64,000 nucleotides of DNA from Paenibacillus sp. DMB20 (GCF_000987955.1 NZ_LAZU01000041.1:146242-210241); one strand, 5' to 3'; positions 1-9,947 are shown, counted from the first letter of the stretch. The notes: a model not told the origin generated them from the sequence alone. Program-made: numbers and translations.

Positions 1-205
1 TGGACTTATGCATCTCTCTAAACATGAATACACTCTCCTCTTCTTATAACGAACGTTATTTTCCAAATATTCTTTTTAAGGAACATTCAGAGTGCAAACA
101 AACCTACATTGTTTCTCTGTCTTAACGAAAAAGAACAAGTAGGAGCAATCAAGATGTTCAAAAAAGAAATTCTGCTACAAATTCGTGCCGATGGGCTGTT
201 CGTAC

Positions 206-336
206 GGAATTAGCAAGTTCATGCTTATGTGTGGAATCAAGCTGAATGGGTAATTTCATGCGATTGTGAGGAGGGCATGTTGACTGGCAAGCTCATGCTT
301 TTTTGTGGAATCTTGCTGATTGGGCAAGCTCATGCT
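206..336. repeat. Imperfect direct repeat, two ~50-nt units
   Basis: Two similar units, about 211-262 and 286-335, share a GCAAG-TCATGCTT core followed by TGTGGAATC and GCTGA-TGGG, with a period near 75 bases. A third partial copy of the AGCTCATGCT core follows at about 326-340. Apart from this, positions 1-631 contain no supported gene. Function unknown. Confidence 0.4.
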
Positions 337-631
337 ATTGGACGAGGTCATGCTAATTAGGCAGGTTGATTCTATTGTGAGGTTCCGGTTGATTGAAAAT
401 TCTGACAGTAGAAACAAAAAAACGTGGCTTGTACATCGCAGCAGCTCATCATACCGGCAATTTAGTGTAATCAGGTGTAGCGGTAATGAATTAAAGTGCT
501 GCAGCGCAATATAGTTCTAAATAGGGAATTTCTTGAAATCTACCCTTATAGTAGTGCTAAACCTTCACTTGCGATAGGGTGATAATCTTACAATAGAGGG
601 GGAAATTCTTTTTTTACTTTTTTGATCAGCC

Positions 632-1694
632 CTACCAGAGATTAAGAGCCCTATGCAAAAAAGCATTTCCGCTCTTGCTTGAAACCAGCAGCTTGACAAA
701 CAAAAACAGATTAAAAATCGTAACTTTGTAACGAAGCGATTGGCGGCAATAGTGGAGCGCTTTTTTGCGGTCGGAACGGTTCAGATAACTGAGCGTATAA
801 TATTTGCTTGCGATGCCGATGTCAATGTAAGAGAGCAGTTTCGCTTTATTGCTGACGGAATCGGACTGAGCGACCAAATCCCGGATATGCTCGCGCACCT
901 TGATAGATTTGAAGCTAAGTCCCTCGATTTTTATATATATTTCCTCGTTAAGATGAATCGTATCGGGATCAAGCTGCCAGCGGTCGCAGAAGAAGTAAAG
1001 GCTGTCGGGAGACTCCCGGTAGACGGAATGAGGTTTGGTTTGCAGCGCAATTCTGTATGTGTCGAAAAAGCGGAGCAGATAGGTCGTATCTTCCCCCAGA
1101 TAAAAATGTTCGTTGATCAAGCCGACTTCGTCCAGCAGCTCCCGGCGGAATACCATCGTGTTCAGTTGAAAAAAAATTGCGCGTATGCGACAAAAACGCC
1201 TCGAACAATCCTTTTTTGAATACGATCGTTTCTCCGTCATTCCATGTTTCGAACGTTGTTCGCATCGAATGCAGCAAAGACCGCTCAACCTTGTTGTCGA
1301 AGTTGTAGGAGGTAATATCCCCGTGCTGTTCCACCCACAGCGCAAAGCTGATATCCGCTTTTGTCAGCGCAAGCGTTCTCATGCTGTCGGTCAAATGGCA
1401 AGGATACCATTCGTCATCGGAATCAAGAAACGCCAAATATTCGCCTTGCGCCGCCAGCATCCCCGTGTTTCGCGCGCCGCCCGGTCCTTTTTCCCGTTCA
1501 TTGCACACATAGCGGATTCGCGCGTCTTTGTGCGTCCACTCGCGGATTGCCTCTTTCGTATGATCCGTGCTTTGGTCATCCACGACGATCAGCTCCCAGT
1601 TGACGTAAGACTGGCTCAAGATAGACTCGATCGCGCCGGAAATCATCTGCGCCCGATTATACGTTGGCATCACAATGCTTATCAACTGCTCCAT
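632..1694 (-). pseudogene. Family 2 glycosyltransferase, frameshifted
   Basis: The N-terminal part starts MEQLISIVMPTYNRAQMI and has the GT-A fold hallmarks of glycosyltransferase family 2: a VVDDQSTD nucleotide-sugar site and a FLDSDDEW metal-binding DxD. Such enzymes add sugars to cell-surface polymers. The reading frame breaks in a run of eight A (1169-1176). Removing one base joins the N-terminal half to the downstream frame (LNTMVFRRELLDEVGL...), giving about 350 residues, normal for the family. The ATG at 1694 is preferred because GGAG lies eight bases upstream; a GTG at 1703 is possible. No partner glycan genes are nearby. It is either a real pseudogene or a homopolymer read error. Confidence 0.8.
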
Positions 1695-1703
1695 TCGTTT
1701 CAC

Positions 1704-2139
1704 TCCGATCGTTACAAAATAAATGCCTTAAATCATCGTCAGTGTAAATGCGGAATGGGAAGCCGTCAAGTCCAATAAGCATACGGCGGTTTAAGCATGA
1801 GCAACTGCTTATGAGTTAAAAAGTCTCTGATTACAATACTGGATAGACACTTGCTCGCAAACTTCCGAAACGTAATAGGCCCTCCGCTTTGCGCAGAGCG
1901 ACGCATTTGGTTGCCTCCCTTCAATTGCTCGTACTCCCTCACGGCATAGTGACGTTCTTCCGCAGTTTTGAACAGGTTCGCATGGTAAGGACTGTTTTAT
2001 TTCCTTCTTCCACTAGAGTAATCGTCGATTCACATTGACCGGGGCTACAGCATCGCCATCACTGCCGGAATAAACCCACCACAAAGACTAAAGTACGCTT
2101 ATCGATTAAAACATCCATGGTCGTAGCCGGAGTCATCAT
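1704..2139. other. Intergenic, no supported gene
   Basis: No open frame with a ribosome-binding site or family signature was seen on either strand. It separates the glycosyltransferase from decayed transporter fragments. Confidence 0.5.
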
Positions 2140-2346
2140 TCATGACCGTAAAATGTTATGCTCCTTTTCTTCCACAATCAAACATGCTTGTGCTAAACTC
2201 GTTAGTAACACTAGACTGGCCTCACCTCGAAGAAAAAGTGCGAAGATAACTGGAAAAAGAAGAATAATGGAGATCGCATAATTTCGTGAAAACTCTTTAT
2301 CATCCTTCACAAATATCGCTCCAGCACGTTTTAATGAGATACTCAT
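2140..2346 (-). pseudogene. ABC-2 type permease, N-terminal fragment
   Basis: About 68 residues. A cytoplasmic start (SLKRAGAIFVKDDKE) and one transmembrane helix (ISIILLFPVIFALFL) lead to LIVEEKEHNILRSL, which resembles the EEKE(R/K)xTL motif of NatB/YhaP-like ABC-2 permeases. The frame then stops, while intact homologues run to 250-400 residues. Its ATG overlaps the TGA of the ATPase fragment upstream (ATGA arrangement), showing a former translationally coupled ATPase-permease operon. Confidence 0.6.
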
Positions 2347-2600
2347 AGCAACTCACTTCCTGTCACTTTAATAAAGATGTCGCCTAGCCTTGGCTCTTTC
2401 GTTCCAATCGATCAATTAAGCCTTGTTTCATCCAATCGGCTATTGGATCAGCCGTTCCCTCACCTAGCGGGAGCTTGTATGGTCCCCCATTTATTAAGTC
2501 CACATAAACTACGTTTTCTGATGCTGTTTTTTAAGTTCCTTGGGTGAGCCTATGGTTTCCGCTAACAATGCATAACCGAAACGCTTCTCCGTTTTCATTC
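2347..2600 (-). pseudogene. ABC transporter ATPase, C-terminal remnant
   Basis: Translating across at least one frameshift gives segments such as YKLPLGEGTADPIADWMKQG and then KEPRLGDIFIKVTGSELL. These match the C-terminal tail of drug/Na-type ABC ATPases, whose last motif is typically EP(S/T)LEDVFIxxTG. The Walker A, signature and Walker B motifs are absent. The last codons overlap the start of the permease fragment. The element is decayed, not merely frameshifted. Confidence 0.5.
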
Positions 2601-2866
2601 TTCTCGTAAGCTGTCCGTGATTGTATTTCCGCAAGGGTATGATCGGAACCGTGCCGTCTGCCTCCTGAGACGGAGACGAAAACCATTCTGCCGTCCCTCA
2701 CTCCTAGTCAGAGCATAAGTTATCGTTATATTACACGCCTGTTGATATACCGTTAAGTATACTTAGGCATCATCCAATAAAAGCATTTATCAGTCAAAGA
2801 ATACATACTCTCTCTGGATTTAGACACGCAGCTGCAAAAACATAGTTCGAACTGAAAGGGGCAAGA
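2601..2866. other. Intergenic region upstream of ABC operon
   Basis: No gene is supported here. The last bases hold the ribosome-binding site (AAAGGGG, about 2856-2862) for the ABC ATPase starting at 2867. A promoter is presumably in the AT-rich part around 2720-2800, but no clear -35/-10 pair can be assigned. Confidence 0.4.
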
Positions 2867-3826
2867 ATGATGAAGCTGATCTATCAATTAGAACATGTGA
2901 ATAAAAACGTACAAAAAAAGGAAAGGTTGTCGCCAATCAAAACATAAGCTTCCACGTTCAACAAGGGGAAATTCTCGGTTTGCTCGGTCCGAATGGAGCA
3001 GGCAAATCCACGCTAATCAAGCAGATGGTAGGTCACCTTGCACCCACCTCAGGTTCGGTACGCTATAAAGGAACCAGCGTACAGACACAAACAAAGCGAG
3101 TTGCCCAGGAGGTGGCCTACTACTCGCAAGAGCCTCACGCCCTGACCAGTTTAAAAACCTGGGAAGCTTTGTATTTTACAGGAAGATTGCGGGGGTTGAC
3201 GAAGCAGTCCTCCGTAAAGCAATCAGAGGAATTGTTGGAACGCTTTGGTATGTTGGACCTCCGTCATAAGCTGTTGAAAAAACGTTTCCGGCGGACAGAA
3301 GCGTTTAATCGGGATTGGTACTTGCTTGATCGGCTTTTCCCCCGTTATGATCCTGGATGAACCGACCAATGAACTGGACCCTAAAAAGAGAAGGCTCGTA
3401 TGGGATCTGATTCAGGAACGCAATCGCCAAGGAGTAACCGTAATCTTGGTGACACACAACGTGCTGGAGGCCGAACAGGTCGTGGACAGAGTAGCTGTTG
3501 TAAATCACGGCAAGCTATTGGCCATCGATCATGTCAGTGTCTTAAAACAAAGGGTCGATCAGCGGATGAAGCTGGAAATTACGACTTCCTTAGGCGAAAG
3601 CGATTATGTTTGCCGAAGCTTAAGCGCGCTGGGACAGTGGACCAAAATGGGAGAAAACCGAATCCGGACACTGATCGAGAAGCAAAACGCCAGCTACGCG
3701 ATTGACTGCCTGACTGAGCAGCATTTACCGATTGAAGAATATTCGTTGGTCCCTCCTAATCTTGAAGATGTCTATTTTCATATCGATGACGAACAGGATA
3801 AGCCTGCCAAAACGGAGGTGGTCTAA
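2867..3826 (+). pseudogene. ABC transporter ATP-binding protein, two frameshifts
   Basis: Energises export through the membrane partner encoded just downstream. Walker A is GPNGAGKST, the signature is VSGGQKR, Walker B is VMILDEPTNELDP, and the H-loop is VTHN. The order and total length (about 320 residues) match drug- or antimicrobial-peptide-type ABC exporters. The gene is split at an A7 run (2913-2919, one base short or two too many) and at an A6 run (3277-3282, one base extra). Correcting both gives a continuous protein from ATG 2867. The start has AAAGGGG five bases upstream. The stop is two bases before the permease start, so the two form an operon. Confidence 0.85.
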
Positions 3827-3828
3827 AC

Positions 3829-4662
3829 ATGGAAAAGATGAAACCATCCATGCAAAGCCATGACTTGCAACTTCAAGAAGCGGCCTTTCTCCAAGGGCAC
3901 GAGCAGCAGAGCATAATCCAACGCAGAATCACAGAATGGCTGATCTTAGCCCGCATTCAATTCACGATCATCCGCGAGGCATGGGTTTGGATTTTCATCA
4001 TGGCATGCATGTTTCCGTTAACGACGCTGTTGTTTCTCAAATTCTTTACGGTCGCCCCCACGCCGGCTGTCATGACACGTATTATTACAGGGAATATGCT
4101 CTTCGGCTTAATCGTCATGGGACTCAATTCCATGGCTCAGGAGATATCTTGGCAGAAGCATCAAGGCCACTTCACGTACTATTCGTCCCTGCCGATTGCC
4201 AAGGTAAACTTCATCTTCGCCAATTTGCTGCGCGGCTTGATCATGAGCGTACCGTCTTTTATTATCCTGGCCATAATTGGTCAACTTGCTTACGGCATTC
4301 AATTCCACTACAGCTGGGGACTTGTCCCTGTATTGCTGCTCACCGTCTTTAGCGTGGTTGGCGCGGGTGTACTGATCGGCTTCTGGTCGCCTAGCCATCA
4401 ATTGACGAATATGCTGGTCCAGGCGTTGATGATGTTCATCTCGTTTTTGACGCCTGTCATGGTGGATATGGATCAATTGCCTGTGATCTTGCAATGGTTC
4501 TCTTATATCTTCCCAACCACTTACGCCGCTGAGGCCATGCGGGAGGTATTGATATCGGGCTGGTCCGGTTCTGTCGCCTGGAACACGCTTGTACTCTTGT
4601 TTTTCTCGCTGATCTCCATCGTATTGATCTTGAAAAAGGTAGATTGGCGTGTTGAGAAGTAG
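3829..4662 (+). CDS. ABC-2 type transporter permease
   Basis: A 277-residue integral membrane protein. After a hydrophilic N-terminal ~55 residues come about six hydrophobic helices, beginning VWIFIMACMFPLTTLLFLKFF and ending LVLLFFSLISIVLILKK. The pattern and the segment YYSSLPIAKVNFIFANLLRG are typical of ABC-2 family exporters (DrrB-like). It begins two bases after the ATPase stop and is followed by a terminator at 4735, so it is the last gene of a two-gene export operon. The substrate cannot be told from sequence. This gene is intact although its partner is frameshifted. Confidence 0.85.
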   Translation: MEKMKPSMQSHDLQLQEAAFLQGHEQQSIIQRRITEWLILARIQFTIIREAWVWIFIMACMFPLTTLLFLKFFTVAPTPAVMTRIITGNMLFGLIVMGLNSMAQEISWQKHQGHFTYYSSLPIAKVNFIFANLLRGLIMSVPSFIILAIIGQLAYGIQFHYSWGLVPVLLLTVFSVVGAGVLIGFWSPSHQLTNMLVQALMMFISFLTPVMVDMDQLPVILQWFSYIFPTTYAAEAMREVLISGWSGSVAWNTLVLLFFSLISIVLILKKVDWRVEK

Positions 4663-4734
4663 ATAAAAGTCCTCCTTGTTAGCGGTCGTTAACTAGCAAG
4701 CCCGACGAGAAAATAGATAATTACGAGCAGAGCA

Positions 4735-4765
4735 AAGTCGTCTTTACAGGCGACTTATCTTTTTT
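4735..4765 (+). terminator. Rho-independent terminator of ABC operon
   Basis: Stem AAGTCG (4735-4740) pairs with CGACTT (4751-4756), followed by a T-rich tail at 4758-4765. It lies 70 bases after the permease stop. Confidence 0.7.
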
Positions 4766-4923
4766 CACTAACCATCGGGTACTATTTTTGTAGGTAATAG
4801 ACTAGCATGGGATCGTTCGAACTTTTCAAATCTCTGCGCTATGGGAATGATCTTATGCCTATAGAGGAGAAGTTTTTTAAAAAGGCGGTTTTCTAAAATA
4901 TTATTGCTTTATAAAGAAAAAGT

Positions 4924-4977
4924 TTGTTGGTTTCCCCATTTAGGGTATAATTGAAATATAAATGAAACGAAGTTTCA
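4924..4977 (+). promoter_or_regulatory. Promoter with palindromic operator
   Basis: A perfect -10 TATAAT (4946-4951) is preceded at suitable spacing by a weak -35 (TTGTTG, 4924-4929). Twelve bases downstream is a perfect inverted repeat, TGAAAC-GAA-GTTTCA (4963-4977). It would lie at the start of the transcript, where a repressor would block elongation. It drives the oxidoreductase at 4995. Confidence 0.5.
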
Positions 4978-4994
4978 TATAGTGAAACAAGAGG

Positions 4995-5989
4995 GTGGCT
5001 GATATTAAAGCAATTGTTGTAGAACAGTTTGGCTCAACCGAAAATATGAAATATGTAGACGTTGAAATACCTTCAATAAGTTCAAAACAAGTCTTGATTC
5101 GTGTAATGGTGACAAGTGTTAATTTTGCAGATGTTAAAGCGAGATATGGCAACAAAGGACAAGTGAAACTTCCGTTTATTCCTGGACTTGAGGCATCGGG
5201 TATCATTGAACAAGTTGGAGATGAAGTAACCTCCTTTTTTTGTAGGTCAAAGAGTAATGGCGTTTCCTCAAAACGGTTCGTATGCAGAGTATATTGTTGC
5301 AGATGAAAATCTAACTTTTGCGATTCCTGATAATATTAGTTTTGACGTTGCAGGTTCATGTGGTATTGTCTCATTTTTTGTCCTATAAACTGCTTGCTGA
5401 CGTAGCTAATTTACAAGATAGAAATAAGGTTCTCATTCATTCTGCCTCTGGAGGAGTAGGAACAACAGCTATTCAAGTCGCCAGAGCATTAGGTGCAAAA
5501 ACTATTATTGGAACTGTGGGTAATGAAACAAAGATTCCTGTGGTATTAGAAGCTGGGGCAGATCACGTGTTATGCTACACAAATGAAAATTTTTCACAGA
5601 GAGTTAATGAATTAACTGATGGTAAGGGTGTCAATATTATATTGGATTCCATTGGTGGAGAAATAACGGAGCAAAGCATGAATTGTCTGTCTAAATATGG
5701 ACGCTTAGTTGTATTCGGAAATTCAAGCGGAAAATATGGACAACTTCAAACAAGTGAACTCCATTCAAGTTGTCGTTCTGTTCTTGGATTTAGCTTGGGA
5801 ACAACAAGAAAAGAACAGCCAGAAGTATTAAAGGATACTTCATTGCAAGTATTCCGCATGTTAGAAAGTGGGCAAATTGCGATTAAAATAAGTGAAAAAT
5901 TACCCTTGAAAGATGCTTCGTTAGCACATCAATTAATCGAAAGCAGGAATAGCACAGGAAAGGTTATATTGTATACTGAGAACTCATAA
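4995..5989 (+). pseudogene. Quinone oxidoreductase-like MDR protein, frameshifted
   Basis: Medium-chain dehydrogenase/reductase of the zinc-independent NADPH:quinone reductase type. The N-terminal GroES-like part has PFIPGLEASGIIEQVGDEV, the cofactor site is SASGGVGTTAIQVARALGAK, and no structural-zinc cysteines are seen. Two frameshifts, each one extra T (T7 at 5235-5241, T6 at 5374-5379), split it into three pieces that rejoin to about 330 residues, the family norm. The start is unusual. GTG 4995 directly abuts the Shine-Dalgarno AAGAGGG. The family's usual first residues, (M)KAIVVEQFG, begin at an ATT (5004) with better spacing. It stands alone behind the palindromic promoter. Confidence 0.8.
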
Positions 5990-6044
5990 ACGGTAGATGT
6001 AATACAGAACTCCTTACAAGAATCCAATAGCATCGGGTGTAATG

Positions 6045-6275
6045 CTAATTAATTCTTGTTTTTTCATGCAAATTATCCCACATTGAATGATTATATCGTA
6101 GTGAATTGGGTTTATGGCACGATGCTAAAAGTATCGCGTTGGATACTAATTTATCATCTTGGTTCTTGTTCAGTTCAAGGAACCGATGCCAAAACAAGTA
6201 GTTATCTAAATAACGGGTCGCTACACCATCAAATCGTTTTAACCACTCTTTTAACTCACCATGATAATGATTCAC
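6045..6275 (-). mobile_element. IS1595-family transposase remnant (C-terminal end)
   Basis: The 76 residues include HGELKEWLKRF-GVATRYLDNY and LFWHRFLE, resembling the C-terminus of IS1595-family DDE transposases (LNxFH..LKxWMxRFxGVxTKYLxNYLxWFRxL). The catalytic core and both element ends are absent, so this is an immobile fossil. Confidence 0.65.
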
Positions 6276-6357
6276 ATGTTGGGTATGATAGATCCCTTGC
6301 TGTTATGAATAATGTGATAAAATGTAAATTAATAATAAATTTAAGGGGGCTGATTTT

Positions 6358-6750
6358 ATGAACTTATCGATTTTAGCTCTTATCCTTGTTGGGATAATCA
6401 CCATTTATGCCATTGCATTTACAATGATAATTAGGTTACTTGGCCGGAAATTTAAAGACAAATCCAATATGTATTTTTTTATATGCATCTATTATCTTGG
6501 TTATCCAATCTTATCTTATAACTAAGGATTTTTTTAGGAAAACAGCCTTTAAGTTCAGTTAATCTTTTATTTTTCTTAATGGCGTTTATGCTGATTTTCC
6601 AAGGAATAAAACGAAAAAAAATCAAATATGTAGATGGTAACTTATATATAGCCTATCCGGTAATCGGACCATGTTCTTGTCCCTCGACAATTGTTCCATC
6701 TGCCTTTTTTTTCATAACAAAAAAACCGTTAACCGGGTACTCAGATTAAC
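6358..6750 (+). pseudogene. Small two-helix membrane protein, frameshifted
   Basis: ATG 6358 has AAGGGGG upstream. The first frame gives MNLSILALILVGIITIYAIA, a transmembrane helix, and then a basic stretch. Removing one T from each of two T7 runs (6474-6480 and 6529-6535) extends it through YASIILVIQSYLITKDFLGK and VNLLFFLMAFMLIFQGIK to a hydrophilic tail ending at 6750, about 130 residues. Each shift is again a single-base gain. Family not recognised; it looks like one of the small membrane proteins of unknown function common in Bacillales. Confidence 0.5.
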
Positions 6751-6754
6751 GGTC
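6726..6754. terminator. Bidirectional terminator
   Basis: ACCGTTAA (6726-6733) pairs with TTAACGGT (6747-6754). There is an A-run on the left and T-rich sequence on the right, so it can end both the membrane-protein gene (+) and the hydrolase gene (-). Confidence 0.7.
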
Positions 6755-6769
6755 TAAAATTCAATTTTT

Positions 6770-7754
6770 TTATTTTATTCCGCCCGTAAAATCCCTTATT
6801 TTCTCAGAGATTTCTTTTGGATGGGAACGATATAAATAATGTCCCGCGTCCAATAAGACCATTTCTCCATGTACAGACTCCTCTATTTGCTTCTCATGTT
6901 CGGGGATCCATCGGTCCGTCACAGGGTGATTCGCTTGGACGAAGAAAAGGACAGGCAAATTGGGAGGAAAAGTCAGCTGTTTTGCTGCTTTAAAGTTGGA
7001 ATACATGCTCACCGCCTCATTTAATTGAGTGTTGTTATACATGTTTTTGCGCATCAAAATGTTCAATTGTTCTTTGGTTTGTTGATCATACGGCAGTCCT
7101 TCATAAGGGTCAGCGCTTAGTTTCAATTGTAAACGGGCGAAGCCCAAGTTGCGGAACCATTTAACCGGTTCTGTGTCTGACGAATCAATCTTCTGTTCGC
7201 TCAGTGACGGAACGCTGCTATCCAGTCCGATAAACGCACTCACTTCATTTGGATATTGGTTCACATAATCCAGACTATAGAGCCCCGAAATGGAATGAGC
7301 CATGAGAATATAACGATCTATCTGGAGACTTTGTAACGCTTCATGTATTTCACTTACGATATTTGCTGTACTGCGCTCCTTCAGGGTTTGATCGCTCAAT
7401 CCGTAACCAAAAGGTTCAATCACGACGACTTTATAATAAGGGATTAACTCTGATATGAGTGGTTTAAAATCAAGTGCAGGCGCCGCTGTTCCATAACCGG
7501 GAAGAATCACAATGGTTTCTTCACCTTGACCTTGAATGAAAACATTCATCTGTTTTCCATCTACAGATACATGCTGACCGTATTGTTCCATTCTTTTTTT
7601 GTTCTGAGTGACTGCTGATTTTATTTACGGTATACACGATGGCGATAAAAAGTAGGATGGCTATAACTACTGCGACGATTACTTTAAGCAAAATATGTAG
7701 TACTCTCTTTGTTTTTGTACGATTCCTTACTTCCTTTCCTTCTGGTTGTGTCAA
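6770..7754 (-). pseudogene. Membrane-anchored alpha/beta hydrolase, frameshifted
   Basis: An N-terminal basic segment and one transmembrane helix (LLKVIVAVVIAILLFIAIVY) anchor a 273-residue alpha/beta hydrolase. The hydrolase has an oxyanion region VILPGYGTAAP, nucleophile elbow AHSISG (serine), and a late DAGHYLYRSHP catalytic histidine. The two parts are separated by a T7 run (7594-7600); deleting one base fuses them in frame (...QKRMEQYGQH), as in known Bacillales homologues. If the shift is real, translation could restart at ATG 7591 and yield a soluble enzyme. Substrate unknown; the family includes esterases and lipases. Confidence 0.8.
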
Positions 7755-7909
7755 ACTCTTCAGCTCCTCTTGTTATCTATACAATGGCCTTGCGGTCCAC
7801 TAATGCAAGTCTAACCAACCAAGATGTCCTCTCCATGAATGGAATATGAACGGAGCATGAACAAAGTTTTTCGGCAATCGGGACAAAAACTTGTACCGAC
7901 AAAACAAAA

Positions 7910-7930
7910 AAGCCGCTAAATTAGCGACTT
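7910..7930. terminator. Hairpin of the AAGCCGC family
   Basis: AAGCCGCTAA (7910-7919) and TTAGCGACTT (7921-7930) form a ten-base stem with one mismatch, preceded by an A-run. Related hairpins recur at 10119, 35625, 37074 and 62617. Confidence 0.4.
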
Positions 7931-7959
7931 TCAATGGGACATATTCTTATCCTCGACAA

Positions 7960-8456
7960 AAATCCCCTCGACCTGATGGGATTTTTTCTATAAAAGTAAT
8001 CAACCCTTCCGCCTTCAACCGCGCATATGCGAGCATCGCTGAAGAGATATCTACACCGGTCATCGTTATGCCGGCTTTCGATAGGGTATCGTTGTTAAGA
8101 ACTGATATTTGTCCATTTCACCGTCAAAAAATCCACTGGTGAGCAGCCCTCCTGTTCTTTATGGCAACTTTAGGCTTGCTTTTACCAAAATCACCCATAA
8201 CGTCAACGGCATACACACAGCGTTCTTGAATCAGCTGTTTCATGTTGGGGAACTACATCGTACTACTCATTGTCATTCCGTGAAGGAGAAACAATGGTTT
8301 CTTACTCGTATCACCGAAACATAGTACATGTGTATCTCCGAATGTTGTCGGGATATAACATGACGTCATCTCCATATCAAACATATCTAAACTTCTTTGG
8401 TAACAAAGATAGTATTCTTTTTCGGAAGCTCCACTCTTAAAGATAGATCCCATCAA
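7960..8456 (-). pseudogene. Fragments of an alpha/beta hydrolase and a methyltransferase
   Basis: From 8456 the minus strand reads GDTHVLCFGDTSKKPLFLLHGMTMSS, the start of an alpha/beta hydrolase. In another frame it continues with KQLIQERCVYAVDVMGDFGK and then breaks. Further down (about 7970-8110) a different frame gives ITMTGVDISSAMLAYARLKA, matching the SAM-binding motif II region of class I methyltransferases. These are two unrelated gene fragments joined by decay or deletion. Neither is functional. Confidence 0.5.
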
Positions 8457-8509
8457 GAAACCCCCATTTCACTATAAATTCCTATCATTCTACTATAGAA
8501 TACTTGCCG

Positions 8510-8719
8510 TTACTTATGGTACAACGCCTTCATGCCCTTCTCTACCACGGATCTTACGGTGCATCTGATCAACCAGATATTTCCTAACGGCTTTCTTAAC
8601 CGCTTCTGGTTCATCATCCCACTATGTATGAAAAAACGAAGCCATTTGGCGACTACCTCCACATTCATCTGCCACAGTAAAAGTGGACATTTCCGTACCT
8701 CATAAACGGATGTCCACAA
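8510..8719 (-). other. Unassigned open frame, probably remnant
   Basis: An open frame of 69 codons here shows no recognisable motif and no ribosome-binding site. A parallel frame ends EPEAVKKAVRKYLVDQMHRK, which also looks protein-like. It is likely decayed coding sequence; no function can be given. Confidence 0.2.
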
Positions 8720-8790
8720 ATGGTGTGTAACACTATTTGAAAATACTGTAGAATCATAGCATCGTCAACAAAACTTACTAGGCAAGAAAA

Positions 8791-8820
8791 AGGGACCCCA
8801 TCCACATCGTTCGGGTCCCT
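8791..8820 (-). terminator. Terminator of ECF module 1
   Basis: AGGGACCC and GGGTCCCT (8791-8798, 8813-8820) form a perfect eight-base stem. On the minus strand it is followed by a U-run (8786-8790), just after the anti-sigma-like gene. Confidence 0.85.
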
Positions 8821-8831
8821 GCTTCATTTTC

Positions 8832-9335
8832 TTACGGCTGGATGTTCGGGTCGATCTTCTTGAAGAACGGGGCCAGCTTGGAGACGAGCTGCTCAAACTG
8901 CTGCTGTTCTTCTTTGGTCAGCTTTTCCTCATATTTGATTCCTTTTTCATCGGTCATCTTCAGCTTTAATTGCACCATCTGCTTGAATAGCTCCGTAAAT
9001 TCCTTGAATTCGTCTTCCGTGAGCTTGCCTTTTGCTGTTTGAAGCATTCCCTCAATCTCTTGATAACTTTCCTGTGAACCGCCGTGCTGTTCAATGGTTT
9101 TAACAGAACCGAATATTTCATCGGCCAGATAGGAAGAAGCAAATACGGCAGACGGAATCAGGATTGCGACTGCGGCAATACCTGCAAGCATGCGTTTTTT
9201 CATGGGAGATCTACCTCTCTTTTCGTTCACATAGTGTTGATAGGACTGTCGGACACGTCCATACAAATCGGGCGGGCAGTGCATCGAATCTGCCACCTGG
9301 CGCAGCTCTTCACGCAATTCCTTGTCAATGGACAT
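8832..9335 (-). CDS. Membrane protein, likely ECF sigma negative effector (DUF3600-like)
   Basis: 167 residues. A cytoplasmic N-terminus of about 45 residues (LREELRQVADSMHCPPDLYGRVRQSY) is followed by one transmembrane helix (MLAGIAAVAILIPSAVFASSYL). The external domain is acidic and helical, with K/E/Q-rich segments such as LTKEEQQQFEQLVSKLAPFF. It overlaps the end of the sigma-factor gene by eleven bases, the usual arrangement of sigma factor and membrane-bound negative regulator. The layout resembles the DUF3600 ECF-negative-effector proteins of Bacillus. The signal sensed is unknown. Confidence 0.65.
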   Translation of the reverse strand: MSIDKELREELRQVADSMHCPPDLYGRVRQSYQHYVNEKRGRSPMKKRMLAGIAAVAILIPSAVFASSYLADEIFGSVKTIEQHGGSQESYQEIEGMLQTAKGKLTEDEFKEFTELFKQMVQLKLKMTDEKGIKYEEKLTKEEQQQFEQLVSKLAPFFKKIDPNIQP

Positions 9336-9888
9336 ACGCGTCTCCTCCCGTCATTTCGAATCGTTTCCGGAGTTCTTTCAGTGCCAGATGATGCCTGGAC
9401 TTCACTGTGCCAACGGGGATCTGCAGCATGTCTGCGATTTCTTCCAGAGCATAGTCGTGAAAATAGCGCAGGATGATGACCACACGTAGTTTGTACGACA
9501 ACTGTCGGACAAGGCTGAACAGCTCATGCTGCAATTCGGACTGCAGGACAGCTTTGTCCGTCCAGTCGAACTGTTCGCAAGTCATTTGGCGGTTGCGTTC
9601 AAAGATGCGAATTCGCCGCCAGGCCTTTCTTTTCCAATCCTGAACAAGACGGACAGTGATCCCGTGCAGCCAAAATCGGAACGGCCGGTTCGGGTCGTAC
9701 GTGTGAAACGACCGCCACATGCGCATGTAAACTTCATTCACGATATCCTCAATGTCCTGTTTGTTGTAGACAAGAAAAGCAACCGTCCGATAGACGTCTT
9801 GGTGAGTCGCCTCATAGACAAGCTGAAAGGCCGACTCGTCGCCCAATATCGCTTTTTCAAGCCACGGAAGTAATTCTTTATCATTCAT
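9325..9888 (-). CDS. ECF RNA polymerase sigma factor
   Basis: 187 residues. Region 2 has DIEDIVNEVYMRMWRSFHTYD and region 4 has LSYKLRVVIILRYFHDYALEEIADMLQIPVGTVKSRHHLALKELRK, with the helix-turn-helix for -35 recognition. It redirects RNA polymerase to stress or envelope genes. The start at 9888 has AGGAGGGG upstream. It shares eleven bases with the downstream membrane regulator, which probably holds it inactive. A candidate autoregulated promoter lies at 9920-9947. Confidence 0.85.
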   Translation of the reverse strand: MNDKELLPWLEKAILGDESAFQLVYEATHQDVYRTVAFLVYNKQDIEDIVNEVYMRMWRSFHTYDPNRPFRFWLHGITVRLVQDWKRKAWRRIRIFERNRQMTCEQFDWTDKAVLQSELQHELFSLVRQLSYKLRVVIILRYFHDYALEEIADMLQIPVGTVKSRHHLALKELRKRFEMTGGDAYVH

Positions 9889-9919
9889 GGGGGCCCCTCC
9901 TGAACGTGTTACAACCTTT

Positions 9920-9947
9920 AATTCGCTCCCGTGGGGAAAAAGGTTCA
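9920..9947 (-). promoter_or_regulatory. Candidate ECF autoregulatory promoter
   Basis: On the minus strand, TGAACC (9942-9947), a 16-base spacer and CGAATT (9920-9925) resemble the TGAAC/CG(T/A) promoters of Bacillus ECF sigma factors. They lie about 30 bases before the sigma gene. Confidence 0.4.
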
